Shown piece by piece: positions 13,876 through 22,250 of a stretch of DNA of 38,731 nt. How positions within the stretch are numbered: the first letter of the stretch is position 1; every line of letters starts with the position of its first letter. This DNA is from an uncultured Lachnospiraceae bacterium. GTDB lineage: Bacteria; Bacillota; Clostridia; Lachnospirales; Lachnospiraceae. The stretch covers positions 1-38,731 of the forward strand of contig CAJTXP010000040.1 in assembly GCA_910583615.1 (NCBI GenBank). The letters run 5' to 3'. Under the pieces are notes generated by a model. The model saw only the letters and a list, made by a program, of their open reading frames with translations, was not told the origin of the DNA and did not search any database. A program made the translations under genes and the position numbers.

Positions 13876-14871
13876 TTATAACAAGCCGGCTCTGCCGCGT
13901 CTTGCCTCTTTGGCGTCTGCCAGCACTTGTCTTAAGTTGGGAACTGCGCATACCACGATCAGCAGGCACCCGATGATGATCTTCAGCGTCTCGGAAGAAA
14001 TATTTACCAGTCCGGTTCCGTAACGGATCAGGCCAATGGTAAAGACTCCGAGGATCACGCCGCCCACGCGTCCTTTTCCGCCGGACGGGCTGGCGCCCCC
14101 GAGAATCGCCATGGCGATGACTTCCATCTCAAAGCCCTGCGCGATGCTCGCCCGGACCGATGCCAGCTTCGCCGCCAGGAACAGTCCCGCAAATGCAGCG
14201 CACAGCCCGTTGATACTGAACACGGCCAGCTTGATCCGGTCCGTATAGATTCCGGAAAAATAACTCGCCGTCCGGTTGGTGCCGATGGCATACAGCCGCC
14301 TTCCAAAACAGGTTCGGTGTATCACATAAGCAAACAGAAGCGTCATCAGGATAAACGTAAAGAGAATGACCGGAAGCCCCAGAATCTTGTCCCACGCAAG
14401 GCCTGACAGCTGTTTGGCATAGGTCTTCAGCGACTCGTCCTCCAGAAGCATGTAGGCCAGTCCCCGGAACAGAATCTGGGTCCCCAGCGTGACGATGGTG
14501 GAATTCAGCTCCTTGAATTTCACCAGAAGAAGCCCGTTGAAAGCTCCGCACAGGGTTCCCACCGCAAGCGCCAGCAGAACGCAGGCAAAAAACGGCAGCC
14601 CCTGTTCGCATGCCCATCCGGCGATGCAGCCTGACAGCGTGATGATGGAGGCGATGGAGATGTCGATCTCCCCTAGGATCAGCACCATCATGGTTCCGTA
14701 TACCATCAGTCCTTTATCCATGAAATTGATCATGGAATTCATGACGTTGTTGTAATTCAGATAGTACGGCGACAGGTTGATATTGATCACATTGACCAGC
14801 AGAAAGATCAGGATCAGAAAAGTTTCCCAGTGCGAAAAGAGATTCTTGACCTTATCATTCCTTTGTCTCAT
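13876..14871 (-). CDS. Sugar ABC transporter permease (CUT2), second
   Basis: This 331-residue integral membrane protein has eight to ten hydrophobic segments. It carries the CUT2 permease signature 'GEIDISIASIITLSGCIAGW' early and the cytoplasmic coupling loop 'MAILGGASPSGGKGRVGGV' late, which contacts the ATPase. RhaP/RhaQ, LsrC/LsrD and RbsC belong to this family. It is distinct from the neighbouring permease, so the transporter is a heterodimer as in rhamnose and AI-2 systems. The start overlaps the end of the first permease by 17 bases. Confidence 0.9.
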   Translation of the reverse strand: MRQRNDKVKNLFSHWETFLILIFLLVNVININLSPYYLNYNNVMNSMINFMDKGLMVYGTMMVLILGEIDISIASIITLSGCIAGWACEQGLPFFACVLLALAVGTLCGAFNGLLLVKFKELNSTIVTLGTQILFRGLAYMLLEDESLKTYAKQLSGLAWDKILGLPVILFTFILMTLLFAYVIHRTCFGRRLYAIGTNRTASYFSGIYTDRIKLAVFSINGLCAAFAGLFLAAKLASVRASIAQGFEMEVIAMAILGGASPSGGKGRVGGVILGVFTIGLIRYGTGLVNISSETLKIIIGCLLIVVCAVPNLRQVLADAKEARRGRAGLL

Positions 14872-15880
14872 TCTGTTCCCTCCTTTCCAGTGCTTTACGT
14901 GCCGCTCTTCTGCTGACCAGGGCGTTGATGATCACCGAGATCAGGATCACCGCTCCGCGGATCGCTCTCTGCCAGAAAGAAGATACCTGGATCAGCGGCA
15001 GAATATTGCTCAGCATGCCGAAGAGCAGGGAACCAAGGACGACTCCCGCCACGGTTCCGGAACCGCCGGTGATGCTGACGCCGCCCAGTACGACGGAGGC
15101 GATGACGTTCAGCTCAAAGCCGGTGGCTGTGGTTCCCTGGGCGCATGCGTATTTGCACACCCACAGAAGCCCTGCCAGCCCGGCGATCATGCCGCTCAGC
15201 ATATACGCCGCCCATTTTGTCCGTTCTGTATGAATACCGGATATTTTTGCATTGGCCTCGCTGTTGCCGACCGCATAGATATGCCGTCCAAAACGCGTAT
15301 GGCCCATGAACACAAATCCAAACACTACGACAATGACCGCAAACCAGACCATATAGTTGATCCCGAGAAAAGTCCCGGTGGAAATGGCAAGGAATTCCTC
15401 CGTCATGTCGGTCTGGCTCACCCACTCTCCTTTGCTGAACAGGTAGATGACGCCCCGCAGGATGTCGCAGGTGCCCAGCGTTCCGATGAGCGGAAAGATC
15501 CGGAGCTTTGCGACTACAAAGCCCGTGATCGTACCGCATAAGAGTCCCACACCCATGGCAATCAGGAACAGCGCCGCTATGGGCATCCCTCTGTGGTCCC
15601 GGAGGACCAGCGCGGCGATCATGCCGGAAAGCCCCATGACAGAGCCTACGGACAGGTCAATCCCGCCGCTGACAATCACGATCATCATGCCGATGGACAC
15701 CATGATCAGCATGGATGCCTCCCGCATCAGCTCATTCAGATTGGAAGCCGTCAGGAAACTCCCGCCGGTCCGAAGCTGCACCAGAAGCCCTGTTACAAAA
15801 ATGATCAGTACCAGCGCCGCTTCCTGCGAATGATCGGAAAAGAAATGGCGTATCTTCTGTTTGTCTGTATGTCCCATCAT
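14855..15880 (-). CDS. Sugar ABC transporter permease (CUT2), first
   Basis: This 341-residue permease has a polar N-terminus and then about nine membrane helices. 'SGGIDLSVGSVMGLSGMIAA' is the family signature and 'VVLGGVSITGGSGTVAGV' the ATPase-coupling loop. It pairs with the product of 13876-14871. It begins two bases after the ATPase stop codon (ATG at 15880, or the adjacent ATG at 15877), so its translation is coupled to the ATPase gene. Confidence 0.9.
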   Translation of the reverse strand: MMGHTDKQKIRHFFSDHSQEAALVLIIFVTGLLVQLRTGGSFLTASNLNELMREASMLIMVSIGMMIVIVSGGIDLSVGSVMGLSGMIAALVLRDHRGMPIAALFLIAMGVGLLCGTITGFVVAKLRIFPLIGTLGTCDILRGVIYLFSKGEWVSQTDMTEEFLAISTGTFLGINYMVWFAVIVVVFGFVFMGHTRFGRHIYAVGNSEANAKISGIHTERTKWAAYMLSGMIAGLAGLLWVCKYACAQGTTATGFELNVIASVVLGGVSITGGSGTVAGVVLGSLLFGMLSNILPLIQVSSFWQRAIRGAVILISVIINALVSRRAARKALERREQNETKE

Positions 15881-15881
15881 G

Positions 15882-17396
15882 TCAGTCTCCTTCCTTCAGC
15901 ATATCGTCCGCAGAGTTCATGGCATAGGCCAGCATCTTTTCCTGCGTTGCCTCTTCCCGGTCAAGAATCTTGACCAGCGTCCCTTCATGCATGACCGCGA
16001 TCCGGTCGCTCATGGCCAGAATCTCCGGCATCTCCGACGAAATCAGCACGATCGCGTAACCGGCCTGCGCCAGCTCCGACATGATCCCATAGATCTGCGA
16101 TTTGGCACCCACATCCACGCCTTTTGTGGGTTCATCCAGAATCAGCACATCCAGATCTATATTCAAAAGCTTTGCCAGCACGACTTTCTGCTGGTTTCCG
16201 CCGGACAGGGCACTGACCTTCTCAAAAATATTTTTGGCTTTCACGGAAAGCCGCTGCGACAGCTGCTCCCCGTCCTCGCATTCCTTTTTTCGGTTGATTC
16301 CCGCCGGACTCCGGTATTTTTCCAGAGAAGAAAGGGTCTCATTCTGATAGATCTCCCACGGAAGCAGCAGCCCCTGAAGCTGACGGTCCTCCGGAAGATA
16401 TCCCAGCTTTTTCTTCATGGCCTGGGCAGGATGGGTAAAATGAACCGGCTGCCCATGCAGCAGCACCTCTCCGGAATCGTAAGGGGTCAGTCCGCACACC
16501 GCCTGGCATACCTCCGAGCGCCCCGCGCCCACAAGCCCCGTCAGGCCCAGAATCTCTCCCTTTCTCACGGAAAAACTCACATTCCTGAAATATCCCAGCC
16601 GGCTTACATTCTTTATTTCCAGCGCCGTCTCTCCCAGTTCCACCTTTGCCTTGGGGTACAGATCCTTGATCTCTCTTCCGACCATGGCCTGCACCAGAAT
16701 CTCATTGGTCACATCCTGGATGGGCCAGGTGCCGATGTAGGAGGCGTCCCGGAACACCGTTACGCTGTCCGCCAGACGGTACATATCTTCCAGACGGTGG
16801 GAAATGAACAGAATGGATTTCCCTTCCGAGCGCAGCTGCTCCGTGATCCGGTAAAGCTCCTCGCACTCTCTTTTGGAAAGCGCCGCCGTCGGTTCGTCCA
16901 TGATGACGATCTCCGCATTGGCCGATACGGCCTTGGAGATCTCCACCACCTGCTGCTCCGCCACGCTTAGGTTTCCCATCAGCGTGCGGGGATCGATGCC
17001 GGAGCCCAGGCTCCGCAAAAGCTTCTCCGCCCGCCGGTGCATCTCGGGCCAGTCCAGCAGTCCGAACCGGTTCCGCAGTTCATGGCCGATGAAGATGTTC
17101 TCCGTCACGCTTAGATGCACATAGGTGGTGCTGTGCTGGTAGATAGCGGCTATGCTCTTTGCGGCGGAATCATTGGTATTCTGGAAAAAGACCTCTTCCC
17201 CGTTCACCAGCATCTGTCCCTCATCCGGCTTATGTACCCCCGTGATCACCTTGATCAGCGTGGATTTTCCCGCTCCGTTTTCTCCCATGAGCGCGTGGAT
17301 CTCGCCCTTTTTCAGCCGAAACTGCACATGGTCCAGCGCCACCACGCCCGGAAAGCGTTTTGTAATATCTTTTAACTCCAGTACATATTCGCTCAT
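15882..17396 (-). CDS. Sugar ABC transporter ATP-binding protein (CUT2, double ATPase)
   Basis: The 504-residue protein has two ABC cassettes, the mark of CUT2 sugar importers (RbsA, RhaT, LsrA). The first has Walker A GENGAGKST (about residues 39-47), signature LSVAEQQ and Walker B VIMDEPTAAL. The second has the degenerate P-loop GLVGAGRSE, an intact signature LSGGNQQ and LILDEPTKGVD. It energises the two permeases that follow. It lies 15 bases after the FrlC-like gene in the same operon. Confidence 0.93.
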   Translation of the reverse strand: MSEYVLELKDITKRFPGVVALDHVQFRLKKGEIHALMGENGAGKSTLIKVITGVHKPDEGQMLVNGEEVFFQNTNDSAAKSIAAIYQHSTTYVHLSVTENIFIGHELRNRFGLLDWPEMHRRAEKLLRSLGSGIDPRTLMGNLSVAEQQVVEISKAVSANAEIVIMDEPTAALSKRECEELYRITEQLRSEGKSILFISHRLEDMYRLADSVTVFRDASYIGTWPIQDVTNEILVQAMVGREIKDLYPKAKVELGETALEIKNVSRLGYFRNVSFSVRKGEILGLTGLVGAGRSEVCQAVCGLTPYDSGEVLLHGQPVHFTHPAQAMKKKLGYLPEDRQLQGLLLPWEIYQNETLSSLEKYRSPAGINRKKECEDGEQLSQRLSVKAKNIFEKVSALSGGNQQKVVLAKLLNIDLDVLILDEPTKGVDVGAKSQIYGIMSELAQAGYAIVLISSEMPEILAMSDRIAVMHEGTLVKILDREEATQEKMLAYAMNSADDMLKEGD

Positions 17397-17411
17397 ATCA
17401 GTCCCCCCACA

Positions 17412-18242
17412 TTACAGATTCAGGTCTCTGCGGATCTGCCCTAAAATCCTGGACGCATTGGCCAGAAGGAGCTCCGGGTCCCGGTAACACTCGGAATAGA
17501 GTTCCACGGTCACATACCCTTCGAATCCGTACGTCTGAAACACCTTCAGCATGTCCGCCACCGGCAGTTCTCCGGTATCCAGACGAAGATGGGCATCCGT
17601 GCGGCCGTCGTTGTTGCACAGGTGAATGTAATTCATCTTATCGCCCAGCTTTTCAAAATACGCGCTGTACGGCTCGCAGACAATATGCGGCGGCACCACA
17701 TCCAGCATGGCCTCGATATTGGGAAGGCCGATCTCCCGGATGGCCTCCAGACAGTCGTCCGCGGTGGTGATGACCGGGCTTTCCATGGGCGTCAGCGCCT
17801 CGATCATCAGCTTCACGGAATGCTCCTGCGCGTATTCCCCCAGCTCCCTCATGTTCTCCACAAACCGCCCAAAGCTTTCCCTGCGCGGCACCTCATAGCC
17901 GGGATGGTCGGCCACCATGAGCATCCGGGGCGCCTCCATCTGCCCGCACGCCCGGATGGCTGTTTTGAAATACTGAAGCGCGTCCCTCTGCTCCCGTCCA
18001 TCCAGCGAGCACAGGTTGTACGGCATCCCCAGCGCGTTGGGCGTGTACACCGGAACTTCCAGCCCGTACGTCTTTTTCAGCTCCAGGATCTTACGGATCT
18101 CCTCCGCATCCATGTCGTATGGATACGCGTGGGGCCTTCCGCCCCAGATCTCGATCCCGTCAAATCCGTATCCGGCCGCCGTCCGGAATGCGGTTTCCAG
18201 TGAAAATCTTCTGAAATCCAGTGAAAAACATCCAAACTTCAA
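17412..18242 (-). CDS. FrlC-like sugar epimerase/isomerase (TIM barrel)
   Basis: The 276-residue protein is a xylose-isomerase-like TIM barrel. 'YGFDGIEIWGGRPHAYPYD' closely matches the start of E. coli FrlC (fructoselysine 3-epimerase), and metal-ligand positions are visible: Glu in 'MIEALTPMES', Asp in 'AMLDVVPP', His in 'YIHLCNNDG' and Glu in 'VTVELYSE'. D-tagatose/L-ribulose 3-epimerases share this fold and these ligands. With ketose kinases on either side, 3-epimerisation of a free ketopentose is plausible. No FrlB/FrlD genes are present, so fructoselysine is unlikely. Its ATG overlaps the kinase stop by four bases. Confidence 0.75.
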   Translation of the reverse strand: MKFGCFSLDFRRFSLETAFRTAAGYGFDGIEIWGGRPHAYPYDMDAEEIRKILELKKTYGLEVPVYTPNALGMPYNLCSLDGREQRDALQYFKTAIRACGQMEAPRMLMVADHPGYEVPRRESFGRFVENMRELGEYAQEHSVKLMIEALTPMESPVITTADDCLEAIREIGLPNIEAMLDVVPPHIVCEPYSAYFEKLGDKMNYIHLCNNDGRTDAHLRLDTGELPVADMLKVFQTYGFEGYVTVELYSECYRDPELLLANASRILGQIRRDLNL

Positions 18243-19900
18243 TCTCCTTCTCCCCTTTCTGCCTGACTCCTTAACCGTTTCATGATCTGATTTTCCCTGC
18301 CAAAATACTGGTACAGCGTCTTATATTCCTCATATAAGGCATCATAGTGCTGACGATACCGTTCCTCTGGCATATGGACCCGGCCAACTTTTCCCCCCAT
18401 GGCTTCTGCGGCTTCCTTCAGTCCGTCGTAGCCGCCGGCCGCGGCGCCCGCCGCCACCGCCCCGTAGACCGCGCTTCCTGTGCAGCTTCCGTTCTCCGCC
18501 TCTGAGATCCATACCGGTATTCCCATAATATCGGAAAACACCTGCATAAGAAATGTATTTTTACTGGCAACGCCTCCCGTTGCGCATATTTTTTTTACCT
18601 GGATGCCGTAGGTTTCAAACTGTTCCACGATCCGGCGTTTTCCAAATGCCAGCGCTTCCGCCAGAGCCCGGTAGATATCCTCGCATCTGGTCCCCATGCG
18701 CATCCCCAGAATCATTCCTGAAAGATTCGTATCCAGAAGGACCGACCGGTTCCCGTTCCACCAGTCCAGCGCCAGAAGCCCGGTCTCCATGGGACTGACC
18801 GCTTCCGCCAGCCCGTTCAGATAATCGAAAATGGATACCCCCGCTTCCTCCGCCCTCTGCATATACGGTCCCGGCACCTGATGTTTGACAAACCATCCAA
18901 GCAGATCCCCCATGGTGGCCTGTCCCGCCTCATATCCGTACATCCCGGGAATCATGCTGTCCGCCGACACCCCGTACATCCCGGGAATTCCGATCCCTTT
19001 CCGGTCCACCAGCATGTCGCAGCTGGACGTTCCCATAACGGACAGAAGCACGCCTTCCTCCGACAGTCCCGCTCCCACAAACGCCGCCTGGCAGTCCCCA
19101 AGGCCTGCCGCCACCGGAATCCCCGCGGGAAGCCCATACTGCCGCGCCCGCTCCGGCGCCAGATACCCCGCCGGCGTCCCCACATCCGCCAGTTCGCCCG
19201 ACAGCTTTTCTGCCGCCGCTCCAAAACCCGCCGCCGCTTCCTCCAGATACTCTTCCGACGGATAGCCGTCCGACGGATTCCACAGGGCGGCGCAGCCCGC
19301 GATGCTTTTACTCCTCTTTGGGGAACCGGTCAAGAAGAACGGAATCCAGTCCGCCAGCTCCACAAACCGGTCCGCCCTGCGGTACACTTCCGGCGCCTTC
19401 TCAAAGGTCTCCAGCATCTTGGGAAACATGGTTTCCGCGTAAATCTCCCCGCCGCAGAACGCAAGGAGCGCTTCCCTGCGTTTCCGCGCAGTCTCTGTCA
19501 GCCTCTCCGCCTGCCTCTGGGCCCCGTGATGCTTCCACAGCTTCACATACGCATGGGGTTCGTTTCGGAATTCCTCCTGAAAGCAGAGAGGCGTCCCGTC
19601 CGCGTCCACCGGCATCATCGTACACTGAGTAAAGTCAACGCCCATGCCGATCACCTGCTCCGCCCGTTCCGGATGTTCCCGGAACAGGTCCCGCATCAGC
19701 GCCTCCAGCGCTTCGATGTAATCCCGGGGATGCTGCAGGGCAAACCCCGCCCTCAGCTTTGTCCCGTCGGGCAGGCATTCCTCCATGACGCCATGGGGAT
19801 ACAAAAAGACAGCACTTCCTCCGCAGTTCCCGTCCATGTCCACCAGCATGGCCCTCGCTTCTTCCGTCCCAAAATCAATTCCGATGCTGTAATGTTTCAT
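18239..19900 (-). CDS. FGGY kinase, ribulokinase (AraB-like)
   Basis: This 553-residue kinase has the length and motifs of bacterial ribulokinases. They are N-terminal 'GIDFGTEEARAMLVD', the Thr-Gln-Cys-Thr region 'GMGVDFTQCTMMPVDADG', the 'GYEAGQATMGDLLGWF' block, and C-terminal FGGY elements 'CATGGVASKNTFLMQVFSDI' and 'GSCTGSAVYGAV'. It would phosphorylate L-ribulose (possibly also D-ribulose or ribitol) with ATP. AraA, the usual isomerase partner, is absent, so ribulose may be imported as such or made by the FrlC-like epimerase. It lies 10 bases after the AraD-like gene and overlaps the FrlC-like gene. Confidence 0.88.
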   Translation of the reverse strand: MKHYSIGIDFGTEEARAMLVDMDGNCGGSAVFLYPHGVMEECLPDGTKLRAGFALQHPRDYIEALEALMRDLFREHPERAEQVIGMGVDFTQCTMMPVDADGTPLCFQEEFRNEPHAYVKLWKHHGAQRQAERLTETARKRREALLAFCGGEIYAETMFPKMLETFEKAPEVYRRADRFVELADWIPFFLTGSPKRSKSIAGCAALWNPSDGYPSEEYLEEAAAGFGAAAEKLSGELADVGTPAGYLAPERARQYGLPAGIPVAAGLGDCQAAFVGAGLSEEGVLLSVMGTSSCDMLVDRKGIGIPGMYGVSADSMIPGMYGYEAGQATMGDLLGWFVKHQVPGPYMQRAEEAGVSIFDYLNGLAEAVSPMETGLLALDWWNGNRSVLLDTNLSGMILGMRMGTRCEDIYRALAEALAFGKRRIVEQFETYGIQVKKICATGGVASKNTFLMQVFSDIMGIPVWISEAENGSCTGSAVYGAVAAGAAAGGYDGLKEAAEAMGGKVGRVHMPEERYRQHYDALYEEYKTLYQYFGRENQIMKRLRSQAERGEGD

Positions 19901-19910
19901 CTTCTGCCAC

Positions 19911-20549
19911 CTACTGTCCGTATGTCTCCCATCCGGCCTTCTCCTGTGCGATCAGTTCCGGCGAAAGCGCGGGAATGTCCGCTCCCATGGCCTTTGCCAG
20001 AACATATGTTTTGGCTGCTTCTTCCAGATAGACAGCAGCGTACAACGCCTCCTGAAGGTCCTCCCCCCAGGTAATGACCCCGTGATGCTTCAGAATCACC
20101 GCCAGAGAGCCGCCGGCGTACTGAACAGCCAGCTTTCCCATGCCCACCGCCGAAGAGGGCGTAAAGGGCGCCACCTTCACCGGATTCCGGCAGGCGTCCA
20201 TGACGGTCACGAGAAAATCCGGGATCTCGTCTGCGGCAAAGCCCGCCGCCGTCGCCCAGGGCTGGTGGGTGTGGATGACCGCCCGGACCTTCGGCATATG
20301 CTCAAACATATAGACCAGCGCGGAGGAATCCGAAGACGGCTTCCGCGTCCCTTCCACCACCCGGCATGTCCCGTCGATCAGGCATACATCGTCCGGGACC
20401 ATCTCCTCGTAGATCATGCCCGACGGCGTCACCAGATACCGGTCTTCTCCCACGCGCATGCTGATATTTCCCCCGGACAGGGATACCAGGCTGCACCGTT
20501 TGATCTCCAGCGCCGCATCCAGCACCTGTTTTTTCTCATTCTCAAACAT
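19911..20549 (-). CDS. L-ribulose-5-phosphate 4-epimerase (AraD-like)
   Basis: This class II aldolase/epimerase of 212 residues carries 'SLSGGNISMRVG' (phosphate/substrate loop), 'PSSDSSALVYMF', HTH in 'AVIHTHQPWA' and KHHG as zinc ligands. The aspartate in SSD, rather than the glutamate of fuculose aldolase, and the C-terminal Tyr-Gly-Gln, as in E. coli AraD, favour the 4-epimerase. It would convert L-ribulose 5-phosphate to D-xylulose 5-phosphate. It overlaps the UlaE-like gene by eight bases, so the two steps are made together. Confidence 0.85.
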   Translation of the reverse strand: MFENEKKQVLDAALEIKRCSLVSLSGGNISMRVGEDRYLVTPSGMIYEEMVPDDVCLIDGTCRVVEGTRKPSSDSSALVYMFEHMPKVRAVIHTHQPWATAAGFAADEIPDFLVTVMDACRNPVKVAPFTPSSAVGMGKLAVQYAGGSLAVILKHHGVITWGEDLQEALYAAVYLEEAAKTYVLAKAMGADIPALSPELIAQEKAGWETYGQ

Positions 20550-21396
20550 CTGTTCTCCTCACTTTCCTGATATGCGTCTCCATATATTCCCGCGCCTGCC
20601 GGATCCACTCCATATATTCCGGCCGCCCGGCATTCCACATCTCCACCACCAGCGGCCCGGCAAAGCCGATCTCATCCAGTTTCCGGAACACTCCGTCAAA
20701 ATCCAGATACCCGCTGCCAAAAGGAATCGTCGCATCGTAGACGCCGGGCAGGGAATCCCGCATATGCACCGCCGCAATATGCCCCTTTCCGAAAGGCAGC
20801 TCCTTAATCGGATCGATCCCCAGGGAATTGATGTTCGCCACGTCCGGATAGATGTGCAGGCAGTGGGAATCGACGGCCCGTACCACCTCCATCGTATCCC
20901 GGACCGCCAGAAGGTTCCCTTCCACCGGTTCGATGGCAAGCATGACGCACGTCCGCTCCGCCATCCGGGATGCCTCATAAATATGTTCCACGTAGCGCTT
21001 TCTCGTCTCCCCGGTCCGCTCCTCCTGATCGTAGACGTCGAAACCGGAAAGCTGGATCACACGGACGCCCAGCCGCCCTGCCAGCTCCAGCGCCTTTTCC
21101 ATGATCTTCATGCCGGCTTCTGCCGTCTCCGGATCGCTGCTTCCCAGAGGAAACCGCTTGTGCCCGCTCAGGCACATGGTCAGGATCTTCATATCCTGCC
21201 GAAGCGCCGCCCGCCAGACTTCCGCCGCCTCTTCCTTTCCCCATAAGAGTCTCTTAAGCCGTCCGTCCGTGGCGTCAATGCTCAGCTCAAAGGACTGATA
21301 GCCGGCCTTTCTGGCGTCTGCAAACATATATTCGAACTCCTGCGGTTTGACCGCTTTTTCATAGATTCCAAAAACCGGCATCTCATCCGACATCAT
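20542..21396 (-). CDS. L-xylulose/L-ribulose-5-phosphate 3-epimerase (UlaE/SgbU-like)
   Basis: The 284-residue TIM barrel matches the UlaE/SgbU family closely: 'GIYEKAVKP' at the start, 'FELSIDATDGRLKRLLW', 'MCLSGHKRFPLGS', 'GVRVIQLSGFDVYDQE' and 'PLVVEMWNA'. These enzymes interconvert L-xylulose 5-phosphate and L-ribulose 5-phosphate. The product feeds the AraD-like enzyme encoded next. I start at the first of two ATGs (21396), which overlaps the stop of the Rpe-like gene. Confidence 0.88.
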   Translation of the reverse strand: MMSDEMPVFGIYEKAVKPQEFEYMFADARKAGYQSFELSIDATDGRLKRLLWGKEEAAEVWRAALRQDMKILTMCLSGHKRFPLGSSDPETAEAGMKIMEKALELAGRLGVRVIQLSGFDVYDQEERTGETRKRYVEHIYEASRMAERTCVMLAIEPVEGNLLAVRDTMEVVRAVDSHCLHIYPDVANINSLGIDPIKELPFGKGHIAAVHMRDSLPGVYDATIPFGSGYLDFDGVFRKLDEIGFAGPLVVEMWNAGRPEYMEWIRQAREYMETHIRKVRRTDV

Positions 21397-22043
21397 CTCT
21401 CTCTCCGTTCTGCTCTCTCTGTAAGTTCTCTGATTTTGCTGCCCGGCGTCCTGGCCCCCCACACGGCCCTTCCCATGACCAGGATGTCCGCGCCCGCTTC
21501 CAGAACCTCATCCATCCGTTCCTCCGAGATCCCGCCGTCCGCCATGATCTCGATCCGGTCGGAAAAGACCGCTCTCGCCCGCCGGATCTTCTCCAGCATA
21601 CGCGGATTGAACGCCTGCCCTCTGCCGTCAGGCTCCGAGGTCATGATCAGCACATAGTCCAGGCTGTCTTCATAGGGAAGCGCCGATTCCACCGGCTCCA
21701 TACAGTTAAAGGCAAGCCCCGCCTTTCCCCCTCTCTCCCGGATGCGGTTCAGATACACGGCCGGATAGGGCGCCGCCTCTATATGAAACGCGATCCTTTG
21801 CACGCCGGCATCCAGAAGCGTTTCTATGTAACCGCCCGGGTCCGTCACCATCAGATGGGCGTCCAGCTCCTGATCCGCGTACGCCGCTACTGCCTGGACC
21901 GTCTTCAGGCCGAAGGTAAGATTCGGGACAAAATTCCCGTCTTCCATATCCAGATGAAGAAACGGATGCCCTTCCAGCTGTCCGATCTGCTCCGCCAGCC
22001 GGAGCGGGTCCGCCGAAGCGAGAGATGGATCGATCCTGTTCAT
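21393..22043 (-). CDS. Ribulose-phosphate 3-epimerase family protein (Rpe/AlsE-like)
   Basis: The 216-residue beta/alpha barrel has Rpe-family catalytic motifs: 'HLDMEDGNFVPNLTFG', 'DAHLMVTDPG' and a late 'EIMADGGI'. Classical Rpe has VDGG where this has ADGG, so it is a divergent member, closer in style to AlsE-like sugar-phosphate 3-epimerases. It probably links D-xylulose 5-phosphate and D-ribulose 5-phosphate, or epimerises a related sugar phosphate. The start at 22043 follows GGGAGG by ten bases. It is the first gene of the operon. Confidence 0.82.
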   Translation of the reverse strand: MNRIDPSLASADPLRLAEQIGQLEGHPFLHLDMEDGNFVPNLTFGLKTVQAVAAYADQELDAHLMVTDPGGYIETLLDAGVQRIAFHIEAAPYPAVYLNRIRERGGKAGLAFNCMEPVESALPYEDSLDYVLIMTSEPDGRGQAFNPRMLEKIRRARAVFSDRIEIMADGGISEERMDEVLEAGADILVMGRAVWGARTPGSKIRELTERAERRER

Positions 22044-22102
22044 GACTCGTTTGCCTCCCTTTCTGAGCTTTTCTGTCATTTTTTCTCTTTCCTGTGGTCA
22101 TT

Positions 22103-22131
22103 ATCATAGCACATCCTGACGTTATTTGCAA
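22103..22131 (-). promoter_or_regulatory. Promoter of the leftward sugar operon
   Basis: On the minus strand TTGCAA (22126-22131), a 17-base spacer and TATGAT (22103-22108) lie about 60 bases before the first gene. A phased A/T-tract array sits just upstream (22134-22190). Confidence 0.65.
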
Positions 22132-22148
22132 CTTTTTTGTTTTAAAAA

Positions 22149-22190
22149 TGATTTTTTTTGATTTTTTGGTTGTCTTTTTTGATTTTTCAT
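22149..22190. promoter_or_regulatory. Helically phased TGATTTTT tracts between divergent promoters
   Basis: TGATTTTT begins at 22149, 22159 and 22180, with a related TGTCTTTTT at 22171, giving steps of about 10 bases. Phased A-tracts curve DNA, and repeated motifs are also typical of DeoR-family operators. Either would suit the control region of this locus. Confidence 0.5.
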
Positions 22191-22250
22191 GGTATTCTTC
22201 AGTTGTGACCAACATACGATGATTTATTTTCAGAAAGGGGAATCACTATT

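Noticed and set aside
15861..16970. A 369-codon open frame on the plus strand
   Set aside because: It is antisense to the ABC ATPase, whose Walker and signature motifs are all intact on the minus strand.
12646..17396. Firm assignment as a rhamnose (rhaSPQT) transporter
   Set aside because: No rhamnose isomerase, rhamnulokinase or aldolase is present, and AI-2-type and other CUT2 systems share the same gene set.
17412..18242. Fructoselysine 3-epimerase (frlC) as a firm name
   Set aside because: The sequence is FrlC-like, but no frlB/frlD or transporter of that pathway is present, so only the fold-level name is given.
18881..20074. A 397-codon open frame on the plus strand
   Set aside because: It is the shadow of the ribulokinase-like and AraD-like genes, with Arg/Pro/His-rich composition and no family resemblance.
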